64,000 nt of DNA from Gallionella sp. (GTDB taxonomy: Bacteria > Pseudomonadota > Gammaproteobacteria > Burkholderiales > Gallionellaceae), in assembly GCA_024641025.1 (NCBI GenBank), contig JAHEDW010000001.1, positions 1 through 64,000 of the forward strand, written 5' to 3'. Below are positions 17,688 through 27,633 of the stretch, one piece after another (position 1 is the first letter of the stretch; every line of letters begins with the position of its first letter). The position numbers and the translations under genes are program-made. Under the pieces are notes generated by a model. That model did not search any database and was not told the origin of the DNA. It was given only the letters and a program-made list of their open reading frames with translations.

Positions 17688-18818
17688 ATGAAAAGTTTAG
17701 GCATTGTCAACGCTCAACGCGCCATTTTTGACACGCCCCTGAAATTTCTCAGTGGTGCTGAATTGCCGCGCTATGAGTTGGTGTATGAAACCTATGGAAC
17801 CTTGAATGCCGACAAGTCGAATGCGATACTGGTCTGTCATGCGCTGTCTGGGAATCACCATGTTGCCGGTCATTACGCTGATTCTCCCAAGAACTTGGGC
17901 TGGTGGGACAATATGGTGGGTCCAGGAAAGCCCATTGATACCGAAAGGTTCTTTGTTATCGGCTTGAATAACCTTGGTGGCTGTCATGGATCGACCGGAC
18001 CATCAAGCATCAATCCTGAAACCGGAAAACCCTACGGCGCAAGCTTTCCGGTGGTTACGGTGGAAGACTGGGTAGAATCACAGGCGCGTCTTGCTGACCA
18101 GTTGGGTATCAAGCAGTTTGCCGCCGTGCTTGGTGGCAGCCTGGGCGGAATGCAGGCGATGCAATGGTCGCTGTCCTTTCCCGAAAGAGTAAGACATGTT
18201 CTGGTGATTGCTGCTGCGCCGCACCTGACGGCAGAAAACATTGCATTCAATGATGTGGCCCGCAACGCGATTCTTACGGACCCGGATTTTCATGGCGGGG
18301 ACTTCTATCAGCACAACGTTGTACCGAAGCGTGGCCTAAGGCTCGCACGCATGCTGGGCCATATCACTTACTTGTCTGACGATGCGATGGCAGACAAGTT
18401 TGGGCGGAGTTTGCGTGCTGGCAAGCTTGGCTTCACTTATGACATCGAATTTGAGATCGAATCATATTTGCGTTATCAGGGTGATAAATTCGCCGCACAC
18501 TTCGACGCCAACACCTACTTGTTGATGACCAAGGCGCTTGATTATTTCGATCCAGCGCGAAATTTCGATGGTAACCTCGATAAGGCTTTCGCAGTTGCAC
18601 GGGCCAACTTCCTCGTAATGTCGTTTACTACGGACTGGCGCTTTTCTCCAGAGCGCTCTCGTGCCATTGTCCAGGCATTACTGCACAATCGGCTTAATGT
18701 TAGTTATGCCGAGATCTCATCGACTCATGGGCACGATTCATTCCTTATGCAGGATAAGCATTATCACGAAGTTATGCGCGCTTACCTCAACCGCATTGCC
18801 ATAGAGGTGTCTGCATGA
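17688..18818 (+). CDS. metX: Homoserine O-acyltransferase MetX
   Basis: This 376-aa alpha/beta-hydrolase-fold enzyme acylates homoserine in methionine synthesis. The nucleophile is in [12 protein letters not shown], the Asp in [12 protein letters not shown] and the His in [10 protein letters not shown]. MetX proteins paired with MetW in proteobacteria often use succinyl-CoA, so acetyl versus succinyl specificity is open. The track ORF begins with TTG 17679. I prefer ATG 17688 ([14 protein letters not shown]), although the ribosome site is weak. Its leader carries the SAM-II-like aptamer and attenuator. The stop overlaps metW by 4 nt. Confidence 0.95.
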   Translation: MKSLGIVNAQRAIFDTPLKFLSGAELPRYELVYETYGTLNADKSNAILVCHALSGNHHVAGHYADSPKNLGWWDNMVGPGKPIDTERFFVIGLNNLGGCHGSTGPSSINPETGKPYGASFPVVTVEDWVESQARLADQLGIKQFAAVLGGSLGGMQAMQWSLSFPERVRHVLVIAAAPHLTAENIAFNDVARNAILTDPDFHGGDFYQHNVVPKRGLRLARMLGHITYLSDDAMADKFGRSLRAGKLGFTYDIEFEIESYLRYQGDKFAAHFDANTYLLMTKALDYFDPARNFDGNLDKAFAVARANFLVMSFTTDWRFSPERSRAIVQALLHNRLNVSYAEISSTHGHDSFLMQDKHYHEVMRAYLNRIAIEVSA

Positions 18819-19429
18819 GTGCGCATGATCCTGTAGAGCTTGCCGCAGCCCGCCCGGATTTCGCTGCCATTGCAGCGTGGATACCGAAAGGTGCATCAGT
18901 GCTTGACCTTGGCTGCGGTGATGGAAGTTTGTTGCGCTTCCTGCGGGATACGCGCGAGGTTCGCGGTTATGGTGTTGAAATCAGTGATGCAAACATCGTC
19001 ACATGTATCAAGAATGGGGTGAACGTGATCCAGGACGATCTCGACACAGGCCTATCAGGATTCGAAACTTTGTCGTTTGATTACGTGATCCTTTCACAGA
19101 CCTTGCAAGCCATTCGTCACACAGAGGCGTTGGTGCAAGAGATACTGCGTGTGGGTAGAGCTGGAATTGTCAGCTTCCCCAACTTCGGGTATTGGCAAAA
19201 CCGCTTGAGAATATTGCAAGGCAAAATGCCGGTATCCAGTGAGTTGCCTTATCAGTGGTACGACACACCGAATGTTCATCTCTGTACCCTGAATGATTTT
19301 GAGGATTTTTGTGGCAAGCAGAAAATTCAAATCCTGGACCGACGCGTAATGAAGGGGGAAACTGAAGTTAAGGTATTGCCGAATTTATTAGGTAGTTCGG
19401 CGGTATACCGGTTCCAGCGCAGCTCATGA
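18815..19429 (+). CDS. metW: Methionine biosynthesis protein MetW
   Basis: This 204-aa protein has a class I SAM-methyltransferase fold with motif [16 protein letters not shown]. MetW is a required partner or activator of MetX in many proteobacteria. The C-terminal part ([46 protein letters not shown]) is the MetW signature. It overlaps metX at its start and ampG at its end, each by 4 nt (ATGA), so the three are cotranslated. Confidence 0.95.
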   Translation: MSAHDPVELAAARPDFAAIAAWIPKGASVLDLGCGDGSLLRFLRDTREVRGYGVEISDANIVTCIKNGVNVIQDDLDTGLSGFETLSFDYVILSQTLQAIRHTEALVQEILRVGRAGIVSFPNFGYWQNRLRILQGKMPVSSELPYQWYDTPNVHLCTLNDFEDFCGKQKIQILDRRVMKGETEVKVLPNLLGSSAVYRFQRSS

Positions 19430-20682
19430 CCGTCTGGCAGCAACTGTTTACCCGGCGCATGCTTATCTGCGTGTTCACCGGATTTGCGTCAGGATTGCCG
19501 CTCTACCTTCTGTTCAATCTAGTTCCTGCATGGCTTCGCAGTGAACAGGTCGATCTCAAGACTATCGGCCTGTTTGCATTGATACAGTTTCCTTACACAT
19601 GGAAATTCCTGTGGTCACCTTTGCTCGACCGCTATGTCGTACCTGCCTTTGGTAGGCGTCGCGGTTGGATGCTGATTACGCAGATTGCTTTGCTGGTGGT
19701 TATTTCAGGGATGGGGGCGTTTTCCCCTCAACACGATCTGGGAGTAATTGCCTGGATTGCCACCCTACTCGCATTCTTAAGCGCCACTCAGGATATTGTA
19801 CTGGACGCCTACCGCCGCGAATTACTATCTGATCATGAACTTGGATTAGGTAACGCGGTTCATGTTAATGCCTATCGAATCGCAGGCCTTGTGCCCGGAT
19901 CTCTGTCGCTTATCCTCGCTGACTTCCTTCCGTGGAGTACCGTATTCATAGTTACGGCAATGTTCATGTTGCCAGGCATATTTATGACTTTGACGGTGAC
20001 AGAACCCCATCGTGCCACCCCACCCAGAACATTACGCGAAGCGGTGGTCGAACCGTTCCATGAATTCATCACTCGGAAGGGTTGGAACAGCGCGCTACTG
20101 ATACTTGCCTTTTTGTTCTTCTACAAACTTGGGGACAGTATGTGTACTGCCCTTGCCACGCCGTTCTATCTGGACATGGGCTTCTCCAAGACTGAGATCG
20201 GCTTGATTGCAAAGAACGCTGGCTTGTGGCCCGCTGTGATTGGTGGGATGCTCGGCGGTCTTTGGATGGTAAAGATCGGCATTAACCGCGCGCTCTGGTT
20301 GTTCGGGGTAGTGCAGGTAGTGTCCATCTTTGGCTTCGCCTGGCTGGCTTCAGTGGGGCATCATGTGGAGATCACCAGTATCGAACTTGCCCAGCTAGCA
20401 TTTGTGATCGGTCTCGAAGCGCTAGGTGTGGGGTTGGGTACGGTCGCATTCGTTGCCTTTATTGCGCGTGCTACGCATCCTGCTTATACCGCTACCCAAT
20501 TTGCGCTTTTCACTAGCTTAATGGCGGTACCCCGAACCTTTGCTAACGCTGCTACTGGTTGGCTGGTGGAAATGTTTGGGTGGATGGAATTCTTCTTGCT
20601 GTGCGCGTTGCTGGCTTTGCCAGGCATGTTGTTGCTGTTCAAGGTTGCGCCTTGGAATGCAAACCAGCAATCCCAAAAATGA
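19426..20682 (+). CDS. ampG: AmpG-family muropeptide permease (MFS)
   Basis: This 418-aa protein has about 12 TM segments. The N-terminus TGFASGLPLYLLFNLVPAWLRSEQVDLKTIGLFALIQFPYTWKFLWSPLLDRYV is the AmpG signature. AmpG imports GlcNAc-anhydroMurNAc peptides for peptidoglycan recycling. It overlaps metW by 4 nt and so shares the SAM-controlled transcript, although its job is unrelated to methionine. No ampC or ampR is nearby. Confidence 0.92.
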   Translation: MTVWQQLFTRRMLICVFTGFASGLPLYLLFNLVPAWLRSEQVDLKTIGLFALIQFPYTWKFLWSPLLDRYVVPAFGRRRGWMLITQIALLVVISGMGAFSPQHDLGVIAWIATLLAFLSATQDIVLDAYRRELLSDHELGLGNAVHVNAYRIAGLVPGSLSLILADFLPWSTVFIVTAMFMLPGIFMTLTVTEPHRATPPRTLREAVVEPFHEFITRKGWNSALLILAFLFFYKLGDSMCTALATPFYLDMGFSKTEIGLIAKNAGLWPAVIGGMLGGLWMVKIGINRALWLFGVVQVVSIFGFAWLASVGHHVEITSIELAQLAFVIGLEALGVGLGTVAFVAFIARATHPAYTATQFALFTSLMAVPRTFANAATGWLVEMFGWMEFFLLCALLALPGMLLLFKVAPWNANQQSQK

Positions 20683-20684
20683 GT

Positions 20685-22007
20685 TCAGATCTTTCTTACG
20701 AACACCTTTGATTTCCGCTGGTAGTTATACAGCGATTTCTTATGGGCTGGCAACGTCGAAATATCACTCTCGACAAATCCACGTTCGATAAACCAGTGCG
20801 CAGTGCGCGTTGTAAGCACGAACAGCTTTTTCATGCGTTGCCCTTTAGCGACGGAGATCATGTGGTTGAGGATGGCTTCGCCATAGCCATGATCCCGATT
20901 TTGCTTTTCAACGGCTAGGGCTGCGAGTTCCGCGGCCGCTTCATCCGGGGAAGGATATAGCGCGGCGCATCCGACGATGCGGTGGTCGTGTTCCAGCACA
21001 ACGAAGCGCTCGATTTCCTGCTCAAGCAATTCGCGGTTGCGCCTCACCAGGATTCCTTCATCTTCCAATGGGCGAAGAAGTTCCAGAATACCGCCGATAT
21101 CCTCGATTGTTGCATCGCGAAGGGTGTTGAGCGTGGATTCGACCACCATTGTGCCGATGCCATCGTCGCTGAACAATTCCTGTAATACAGCGCCATCGTT
21201 GTGACGGCTGATCAAATGGGTGCGCGATACGCCTGCTTCGCTTGCACGAACCGCACAGGGTAGGTACAACGCAACATCATCAGTCAGTTTGTGCTTAGCG
21301 GACAACACTTCCTGAGCCTGAGAGACAGTAAGCTCTTTGATTAGATTGCCCTTCTTGTCGTGAACGCCGTCGGTATCCATCAGGAAAACAAGTTTGTCTG
21401 CATCCAACGCGATAGCCGCGGCAGTGGCTACATCTTCCAATGTGAGGTTGAAGACCTCGCCGGTGGGAGAATAGCCAAGCGGTGAAAGCAGCACCACTTC
21501 GCCGAACTTCAAACGGTCATTGATCGCAGCGACATCAACCTTACGGACACTGCCGGTGTGTTGCAAGTCGATACCGTTGATCACCCCTATTGGTTGAGCA
21601 GTGATAAAGTTTCCTCCTGCAACCCGGATGTCGGCATTTGCCATTGGAGAGTTAGGTAATCCCATCGACAACAGCGCTTCGATCTCGACACGTACTCTGC
21701 CCACAGCCTCTTTGACGCACTGCATGGTTTCGGCATCGGTAAGGCGGATTCCATGATGATAGGTGTCGCCGAGATTGCTTTTTGCAAGATGCTGCTCGAT
21801 CTGGGGTCGAGCACCATGTACCAGAACCAGTTTGATGCCAAGGCTAGCAAGCAGATTGAAGTCATGTGTCAGTTCCACGAACTTGCCGTCTGCGACCACC
21901 TCTCCGCCAAAGGCGATAACGAAAGTGCGGGTGCGAAACGCGTTAATGTAGGGGGCGACGGATCGAAACCAGGCTACGAAATCAGCAGAAGTGGTGGTAA
22001 TCGGCAT
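20685..22007 (-). CDS. argA: N-acetylglutamate synthase ArgA
   Basis: This 440-aa enzyme makes N-acetylglutamate, the first step of arginine synthesis. An N-terminal amino-acid-kinase-like domain (VIAFGGEVVADGKFVELTHDFNLLASLGIKLVLVHGARPQIEQHL) that binds arginine for feedback inhibition is followed by a C-terminal GNAT domain (residues about 295-430). The AcCoA-binding segment is VEKQNRDHGYGEAILNHM. The length and two-domain order are the classic ArgA type. It converges on ampG, with only 2 bp between the stops. Confidence 0.95.
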   Translation of the reverse strand: MPITTTSADFVAWFRSVAPYINAFRTRTFVIAFGGEVVADGKFVELTHDFNLLASLGIKLVLVHGARPQIEQHLAKSNLGDTYHHGIRLTDAETMQCVKEAVGRVRVEIEALLSMGLPNSPMANADIRVAGGNFITAQPIGVINGIDLQHTGSVRKVDVAAINDRLKFGEVVLLSPLGYSPTGEVFNLTLEDVATAAAIALDADKLVFLMDTDGVHDKKGNLIKELTVSQAQEVLSAKHKLTDDVALYLPCAVRASEAGVSRTHLISRHNDGAVLQELFSDDGIGTMVVESTLNTLRDATIEDIGGILELLRPLEDEGILVRRNRELLEQEIERFVVLEHDHRIVGCAALYPSPDEAAAELAALAVEKQNRDHGYGEAILNHMISVAKGQRMKKLFVLTTRTAHWFIERGFVESDISTLPAHKKSLYNYQRKSKVFVRKI

Positions 22008-22045
22008 AATGTATATCCCTATTGATTAGTGCGCATCATGACGCG

Positions 22046-22231
22046 CTACGATTCATCAAGCAACTTTCCGGCAATCGCCCAATTTTCGTCCGGAAGTTCA
22101 TCGAAGGCAATGTATGTATAGCTTTTTGGCTTCAATGCTACCCGTTCCAGAGTTTCAGTGATCTCGACAGCGATCTTTGCTTTCTGATCACGGGTCAAAT
22201 TACCTGCGATACGGATGTTGACATAGGGCAT
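22046..22231 (-). CDS. 4-oxalocrotonate tautomerase-like protein
   Basis: This 61-aa protein starts MPYVNIRIAGNLTRDQKAKIAVEITETLERV, the layout of the small tautomerase family in which Pro1 becomes the catalytic N-terminal base after Met removal. A good AGGAG lies just upstream of ATG 22231. It sits between rsmE and argA on the same strand. The Arg residues of true 4-OT are not all present, so the substrate is unknown. Confidence 0.85.
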   Translation of the reverse strand: MPYVNIRIAGNLTRDQKAKIAVEITETLERVALKPKSYTYIAFDELPDENWAIAGKLLDES

Positions 22232-22259
22232 GGCTATCTCCTCGAAATTATGATGTTTG

Positions 22260-22991
22260 CTACTGAAAATCGCCCCACAGCGTTTGCACTGCAGCCAACC
22301 CTGCTATTGCTACAGTCTCGGTGCGCATTACTCGTGAACCCATGCGGATAGATTCAAATCCACTCTGTTTAGCAGCACTTCTCTCGGCGGGAGTAAAACC
22401 GCCCTCTGCACCAATCAGTAACAATACCCCTCCATGGGGATTGGTTTGATTGGGCAAGGATTTCTCTCCGTCGGGTAGCAGAATGTATTTCCTGGAAATT
22501 TTCTCGCTTATTTGTTGGAACCACATCATGATGTCAAGTGGCGCGTATACCTGCGGTAATGTGTTACGTCCACATTGCTCACATGCCGAAATGACGACTT
22601 GTTGCCAATGTTCTAGACGTTTTGCGATACGATCGGGTGAAAGTCGCGCCACGCTGCGTTCGGTGTCCAGTGGCTGAATTTCGGTAACACCCAGTTCGGT
22701 GGATTTCTGAATTACCCAATCCATTTTTTCACTGCTCGTAAGAGCCTGAGCAATCAAAACCTGAAGCGAAGATTCACGGTTGGCGTTGGTGGCTGTAAGG
22801 ATGCCGATGACGACGCGTTTGCCGCTGATCACGGTGATCTGTCCTCGACGCTCATTGCCCATACCATCAAATATCTCAACTGCATCGCCTTCCCTTAATC
22901 GCAATACCCGAGCAGCATGGTGTGCCGCATTGGGGGTCAGTTCAACCGAACCGGAGGGCGGTAAAGATTGGTTACAGTAAAAACGCGGCAT
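22260..22991 (-). CDS. rsmE: 16S rRNA (uracil1498-N3)-methyltransferase RsmE
   Basis: This 243-aa SPOUT-class enzyme methylates U1498 in the decoding centre of 16S rRNA. The N-terminal PUA-like domain (HHAARVLRLREGDAVEIFDGMGNERRGQI) and the C-terminal trefoil knot (LLIGAEGGFTPAERSAAKQSGFESIRMGSRVMRTETVAIAGLAAVQ) are both complete. It is the first gene of a minus-strand run with the tautomerase and argA, and is divergent from the thioredoxin-like gene. Confidence 0.95.
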   Translation of the reverse strand: MPRFYCNQSLPPSGSVELTPNAAHHAARVLRLREGDAVEIFDGMGNERRGQITVISGKRVVIGILTATNANRESSLQVLIAQALTSSEKMDWVIQKSTELGVTEIQPLDTERSVARLSPDRIAKRLEHWQQVVISACEQCGRNTLPQVYAPLDIMMWFQQISEKISRKYILLPDGEKSLPNQTNPHGGVLLLIGAEGGFTPAERSAAKQSGFESIRMGSRVMRTETVAIAGLAAVQTLWGDFQ

Positions 22992-23065
22992 GGTTCTAGG
23001 TGAAAATAATTAAGGGTGGCATCGTGATAATATATCGGCTTCAGAGATATTGTCAGGAATATGAA

Positions 23066-23617
23066 ATGGTCAGTCTGCAACCTCCTATATGTGACTTTGG
23101 CTGGAAGGCCCGAGATTTCGATTTGCCCGGCGTCGATGGCAAAAGGTATAACCTAGCAAATTCTCGTGGAAAGAATGGCCTGCTGGTGCTGTTCATCTGC
23201 AACCATTGTCCCTATGTGAAATCAATCCGTGATCGAATTATCCGCGACACGCGCGAACTTCATCAGCATGGCATCAATAGTATCGCCATCATGTCAAATG
23301 ACCCGGCTGAATACGCCGAAGACTCATTCGATAACATGCGATTGCTTGCTAAGCAATATAACTACCCTTTTCCTTATGTTTGGGACGAGACACAACAGAC
23401 TGCAAAGGATTATGGAGCAGTTTGTACACCAGATTTCTTTGGATTCAACGCCAATCTTGAATTGCAGTACCGTGGTCGCCTGGATGCTTCGCGCAAGGAA
23501 GCTGTTCCCGATGCAAATCGCGATCTATTCAATGCGATGGTGCAGGTCGCGCGAACTGGACAAGGACCCCGCGAGCAGATTGCCAGCATGGGTTGTTCCA
23601 TTAAATGGAAAAGTTGA
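23066..23617 (+). CDS. Thioredoxin-like (AhpC/TSA-type) protein
   Basis: This 183-aa protein has a thioredoxin fold. The N-terminal FDLPGVDGKRYNLANSRGKNGLLVLFICNHCPYVKSIRDRI carries a C-x-x-C motif (CNHC), followed by a cis-Pro region near GAVCTPDFFGF. It resembles the common proteobacterial 'thioredoxin family protein' with the CNHCPYV signature. I chose ATG 23066, preceded by AGGA; the track ORF starts at an upstream GTG without support. It has no signal peptide, so it is probably cytosolic. The substrate is unknown. Confidence 0.82.
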   Translation: MVSLQPPICDFGWKARDFDLPGVDGKRYNLANSRGKNGLLVLFICNHCPYVKSIRDRIIRDTRELHQHGINSIAIMSNDPAEYAEDSFDNMRLLAKQYNYPFPYVWDETQQTAKDYGAVCTPDFFGFNANLELQYRGRLDASRKEAVPDANRDLFNAMVQVARTGQGPREQIASMGCSIKWKS

Positions 23618-23642
23618 ACATAAGTCTGCTAGTGGAAATAAC

Positions 23643-24458
23643 GTGAATAATTCAACGATAGGCGGTATGGGTGCACTGCTCAAGGCAGTGATTGCTGCCG
23701 TCAAGCTGGTATCTGCAGAAGAGATCATGCCGCGGTATCTCAAGGTGGCGCATCAGCACAAGAGTGACGGCAGCTTGTGTACTGAGGCGGATTTGGCTGC
23801 GCAGAGTGCTTTGACCAAAAAACTTCAGGCTATTCTTAATGTCCCGGTACTGGGCGAAGAGATGCCCTCGGCATTGCAGCGAGAATTGTGGAGTGCAGGC
23901 CAAGATGGCCTGTGGTGCATTGATCCGCTCGATGGGACTTCCAATTTTGTTCGTGGCCTACCCTACTTTGCTGTATCTGTCGCGCTTCTGCGTGCCGGGG
24001 AAAGTGTGTTGGGCGTTGTTTATGACCCGGTTGCAAATGATATGTTTGCTGCGGAGCGCCATCGTGGCGCCTTCCTCAATGGCGAAAAACTGATTGGCCG
24101 CGAAGCAGTCGGTAATCTGCCGCAATCTATGGCTTGTGTTGACATGAAGCGACTCAACAAGACCTTGGCTTCCCGGCTAGCTGCTGATCCACCCTATAGT
24201 TCTCAGCGCAATTTCGGTGCTAGCGCGCTCGACTGGTGCTATACCGCTGCAGGCCGTTATGACATGTATCTACACGGCGGTCAGAAATTATGGGATTACG
24301 CCGCCGGCTCATTGATCCTTTCGGAATCGGGAGGACATTCTTGCTGCATCGAGCATGATGATTTTATGCAATGCGATATTTGGTTGCGATCTGTGATCGC
24401 AGCCCGTGATCAGAGGTTGTTCGATGCCTGGAAAACCTGGATAAGGGCGCAGCATTGA
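23643..24458 (+). CDS. Inositol monophosphatase family protein
   Basis: This protein of about 271 aa is a Mg-dependent sugar/inositol phosphatase. The first metal site is at LGEEMPSAL and the second at WCIDPLDGTSNFVRGLPYFAVSVALL (DPLDGT motif), with the C-terminal WDYAAGSLILSESGG. Relatives include CysQ, HisN-type histidinol phosphatase and SuhB. It is more divergent than SuhB, so no name is given. Start is uncertain: GTG 23643 (used here) or ATG 23667, neither with a strong ribosome site. The ORF-track start overlapping the thioredoxin gene is not believable. Confidence 0.85.
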   Translation: MNNSTIGGMGALLKAVIAAVKLVSAEEIMPRYLKVAHQHKSDGSLCTEADLAAQSALTKKLQAILNVPVLGEEMPSALQRELWSAGQDGLWCIDPLDGTSNFVRGLPYFAVSVALLRAGESVLGVVYDPVANDMFAAERHRGAFLNGEKLIGREAVGNLPQSMACVDMKRLNKTLASRLAADPPYSSQRNFGASALDWCYTAAGRYDMYLHGGQKLWDYAAGSLILSESGGHSCCIEHDDFMQCDIWLRSVIAARDQRLFDAWKTWIRAQH

Positions 24459-24487
24459 CATGCCGGTAGTATAACTATGGAGGCCGC

Positions 24488-25861
24488 GTGAAAATCTTGA
24501 TACTCGGAGCCGGGCAGGTGGGCTCGACGGTGGCGGAAAGTCTCGTTAGCGAAGCCAACGATATAACCATAGTGGATAGTGATGGCGAGAAGCTGCGCCA
24601 ATTGCAGGACAGGCTCGATTTGCGGACCTTGACTGGGAATGCCGCACATCCTTCGATACTGGAGAAAGCAGGTATCGAGGACACTGATATCCTGCTGGCT
24701 GTCACACAGAGCGATGAAGTCAATATGGTGGCATGCAAACTGGCTGCGAGCCTATACAACACTCCAACGCGCATCGCACGGATTCGTGCCACGGATTATC
24801 TGGAGCGTCAGGAAGTGTTCAGCGCGGATAATTTCTGCGTAGATTTCTCGATCTGTCCGGAGCAAATTCTTACCGATTACATTGTCAAGCTGATTGAATT
24901 TCCTGAAGCACTACAGGTTCTTGAGTTCTCAGCAAAAAAGGTGTCGCTGGTCGCGGTGCGGGCAGTTGAAGGAGGGCCGTTGGTCGGTCGCCCACTGCGT
25001 TTCCTGCGCTCCGATATGCCGAATATCGATACTCGCGTCGCTGCCATTTTTCGCCAGGACCGTTCGATAAATATGAGTGGTGATACGGTGGTCGAAGCTG
25101 ACGATGAGGTGTTTTTTATCGCAGCAACCGAACATATCCGTGACGTGATGAAAGAGTTGCGACGCATTGACAAGCCTGCCAAGCGAGTAATGATAGTCGG
25201 CGGTGGCAACATTGGGCGGCGTTTGGCAAAGGCCCTGGAGCTTGACTATCAAGTCAAGCTGATTGAATTCAATAAGAAATCCTGCGAAAGGTTATCCGGG
25301 GAGTTAACCAATACGCTGGTTCTACACGGTGACGGCACTGATGAGAAACTGATGCTTCAGGAACATATCGGCGATGTAGATGTGTTCTGTGCACTGACTA
25401 ATGATGATGAGAATAACATCATGTCTGCGCTGTTGGCCAAGCAAGGCGGAGCACGGAAGGTTATTGCGCTGATCAACCGCAGCGCTTATGTCAGCCTGTT
25501 ACAGGGCGGCAACATCGATATCGCGCTTTCGCCTGCACAAGTCACAATTGGCTCTTTACTGGCCTATGTGCGTCAAGGAGATGTGGCGGCAGTGCACTCA
25601 TTGCGTCGTGGCGCTGCTGAAGCTCTGGAATTGGTTGCACACGGGGATCGACAATCTTCCAAGGTGGTGGGGCGGCGTATCGAGGAAATCGACTCACCAA
25701 AGGGTGCGACGATAGGTGCTATCGTCCGCAAAGGGCGGGCCATCATTGCCCATCATGACACTGTAATCGAAGCCGAGGATCACATCATCGTATTTGTAAA
25801 CGACAAGCGTATTTTGCGTCAGGTCGAGAAACTGTTCCAGGTCAATATCGGCTTTTTCTGA
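24488..25861 (+). CDS. trkA: Trk potassium uptake regulator TrkA
   Basis: This 457-aa cytosolic NAD(H)-binding protein gates TrkH. It has two RCK modules, each with a Rossmann nucleotide motif (GAGQVGSTVAESL at residue 7, GGGNIGRRLAKALE near 237), each followed by a TrkA-C domain. GTG 24488 is the start, with GGAGG 4 nt upstream. Its stop overlaps the first trkH start by one base (tgAtg), which indicates coupled translation. Confidence 0.96.
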   Translation: MKILILGAGQVGSTVAESLVSEANDITIVDSDGEKLRQLQDRLDLRTLTGNAAHPSILEKAGIEDTDILLAVTQSDEVNMVACKLAASLYNTPTRIARIRATDYLERQEVFSADNFCVDFSICPEQILTDYIVKLIEFPEALQVLEFSAKKVSLVAVRAVEGGPLVGRPLRFLRSDMPNIDTRVAAIFRQDRSINMSGDTVVEADDEVFFIAATEHIRDVMKELRRIDKPAKRVMIVGGGNIGRRLAKALELDYQVKLIEFNKKSCERLSGELTNTLVLHGDGTDEKLMLQEHIGDVDVFCALTNDDENNIMSALLAKQGGARKVIALINRSAYVSLLQGGNIDIALSPAQVTIGSLLAYVRQGDVAAVHSLRRGAAEALELVAHGDRQSSKVVGRRIEEIDSPKGATIGAIVRKGRAIIAHHDTVIEAEDHIIVFVNDKRILRQVEKLFQVNIGFF

Positions 25862-27318
25862 TGCTACGCGCATTGACAGTCATTCATGCCTTGGGACTGA
25901 TGCTGGTGGTATTCAGCATAGCCTACCTGATGCCTATCATTGCATCGCTAATATACGATGATGGTACGCTGATCGATTTTGAGCTGGGAATGGTAGTAAC
26001 CTTTTCCATCGGATTGCTGATGTGGATGCTGACCCGCCGATACAAAGGTGAACTGTCGATTCGGCACGGCTACCTGATGGTTGTGGCAATGTGGACTGCC
26101 ATGCCGCTATTTGCAGCGCTGCCTTTACTGCTGTTGATAGACAATCTGTCATTTACCGACGCCTATTTTGAATCCATGTCCGCAATTACCACTACTGGTG
26201 CGACCGTACTGGTGGGGTTGGACCGAATGTCACCTGCAATCAATGTGTGGCGCCATGAGTTGCAGTGGCTGGGCGGACTGGGAATCATCGTGCTTGCGGT
26301 TGCGATCTTGCCTTTGCTCGGTATTGGTGGACGCCAGTTATTCAAGGCTGAAATGCCCGGACCGATGAAAAATGCCGGACTGACTCCACGCATAGCTGAA
26401 ACAGCGCGCAATCTGTGGGTTGTGTATTTGGCAATCACAGTGATTTGCATCGCCGCGTTGAAATGGGCTGGAATGAACTGGCTGGATGCAGTGTGTCATG
26501 CATTCTCAACGATGGGTCTGGGCGGATTTTCTACGCATGATGCCAGCATCGGATATTTCAATTCCCCTTTGATTGAATTTGTGATCATGGCATTCATGCT
26601 GTTTGCAGTGATCAATTTTGCAACGCATTTTCTGGCTTGGCGTGGAAAAAGCATGTCGGTCTATTTGTATGATACGGAAGCACAGGCGGCTATCGGACTG
26701 ATTTTGGCTAGCTGTTTCGGTGTTGCTCTGTTCTTATGGTGGAATGGTGTTTACGAGGAATTTGGAACAGCGCTGCGCCATGCCAGCTTCAATGTGGTTT
26801 CGTTAGGAGCGAGTTCCGGATTTACCAGTGTGGATTATGGAAAGTGGCCGATCTTTGCACCATTGTGGATGTTGTTTGTCGGGTGTATTGCTGCCAGCTC
26901 AGGCTCAACCGGTGGTGGAATAAAAATGGTTCGTACCCTGGTGTTAGTCAAACAGGCAGGCCGTGAGTTTCTAAAGTTATTGCATCCAGCCGTAGTGAAC
27001 CCGATGAAAATCGGCGGACAAGTGGTGCCCAACAATATCGTGTTCTCGGTGCTGGGATTCATTTTTTTATATTTCATGACAATTGCCACCCTGATTTTCG
27101 TGTTGCTAATTGGTGGTATGGATTTCATTTCCGCATTTTCGGCAGTGTTGGCATGCGTCAATAATTTTGGCCCTGGCTTGGATCTGGTTGGCCCAGCGGA
27201 TAATTACACTGCATTAAGCGATTTTCAGACTTGGGTTTGTACGTTTGCGATGCTGATCGGCCGTTTGGAAATTTTTACGGTGTTGATTCTTTTCACTCCA
27301 CAGTTTTGGCGACGTTAA
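25861..27318 (+). CDS. trkH: Trk potassium uptake transmembrane protein TrkH, copy 1
   Basis: This 485-aa inner-membrane K+ channel subunit has the four M1-P-M2 repeats of the SKT family. Selectivity-filter-like segments are visible at SAITTTGATVL, AFSTMGLGGFST, SLGASSGFTSV and CVNNFGPGLD. It starts inside the trkA stop codon and is therefore the primary TrkA partner. A second 485-aa copy follows after 315 bp. Confidence 0.95.
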   Translation: MLRALTVIHALGLMLVVFSIAYLMPIIASLIYDDGTLIDFELGMVVTFSIGLLMWMLTRRYKGELSIRHGYLMVVAMWTAMPLFAALPLLLLIDNLSFTDAYFESMSAITTTGATVLVGLDRMSPAINVWRHELQWLGGLGIIVLAVAILPLLGIGGRQLFKAEMPGPMKNAGLTPRIAETARNLWVVYLAITVICIAALKWAGMNWLDAVCHAFSTMGLGGFSTHDASIGYFNSPLIEFVIMAFMLFAVINFATHFLAWRGKSMSVYLYDTEAQAAIGLILASCFGVALFLWWNGVYEEFGTALRHASFNVVSLGASSGFTSVDYGKWPIFAPLWMLFVGCIAASSGSTGGGIKMVRTLVLVKQAGREFLKLLHPAVVNPMKIGGQVVPNNIVFSVLGFIFLYFMTIATLIFVLLIGGMDFISAFSAVLACVNNFGPGLDLVGPADNYTALSDFQTWVCTFAMLIGRLEIFTVLILFTPQFWRR

Positions 27319-27633
27319 ATCATCATGATATTTGGGACACGATACGACAACATCATCGTATCGAACACTTACAGTGCCTATTTGATTGCACAACAGCGCC
27401 AAAGGTGAGAGAAAATTCTGGGGCCGAACCGTGATGTCATGAAAGAGAAATCGAAATTCCTGAAACAGGTGTGTGAAATCGATACTTTCTGTGTGATTAA
27501 CAGCTGCGACGAGCGGACCATACATGTATTCATGTACACCGTCATCATCGACAGGGCCACGTCACCGTGCTAGAAAAAATATGCACATCCGTTGCATGCT
27601 CGAGAGAACGTTACAGGTAAGTCACCTCTGCCG
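27319..27633. other. 315-bp spacer between the trkH copies
   Basis: The ~40 nt after the trkH1 stop (ATGATATTTGGGACACGATACG) resemble those after the trkH2 stop (ATGACATTGGTGACGAGATACG), which suggests the duplication included the 3' flank. GATACGA/TCGTATC (27341-27362) and TACATG-tatt-CATGTA are short inverted repeats. No gene is seen. Confidence 0.5.
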
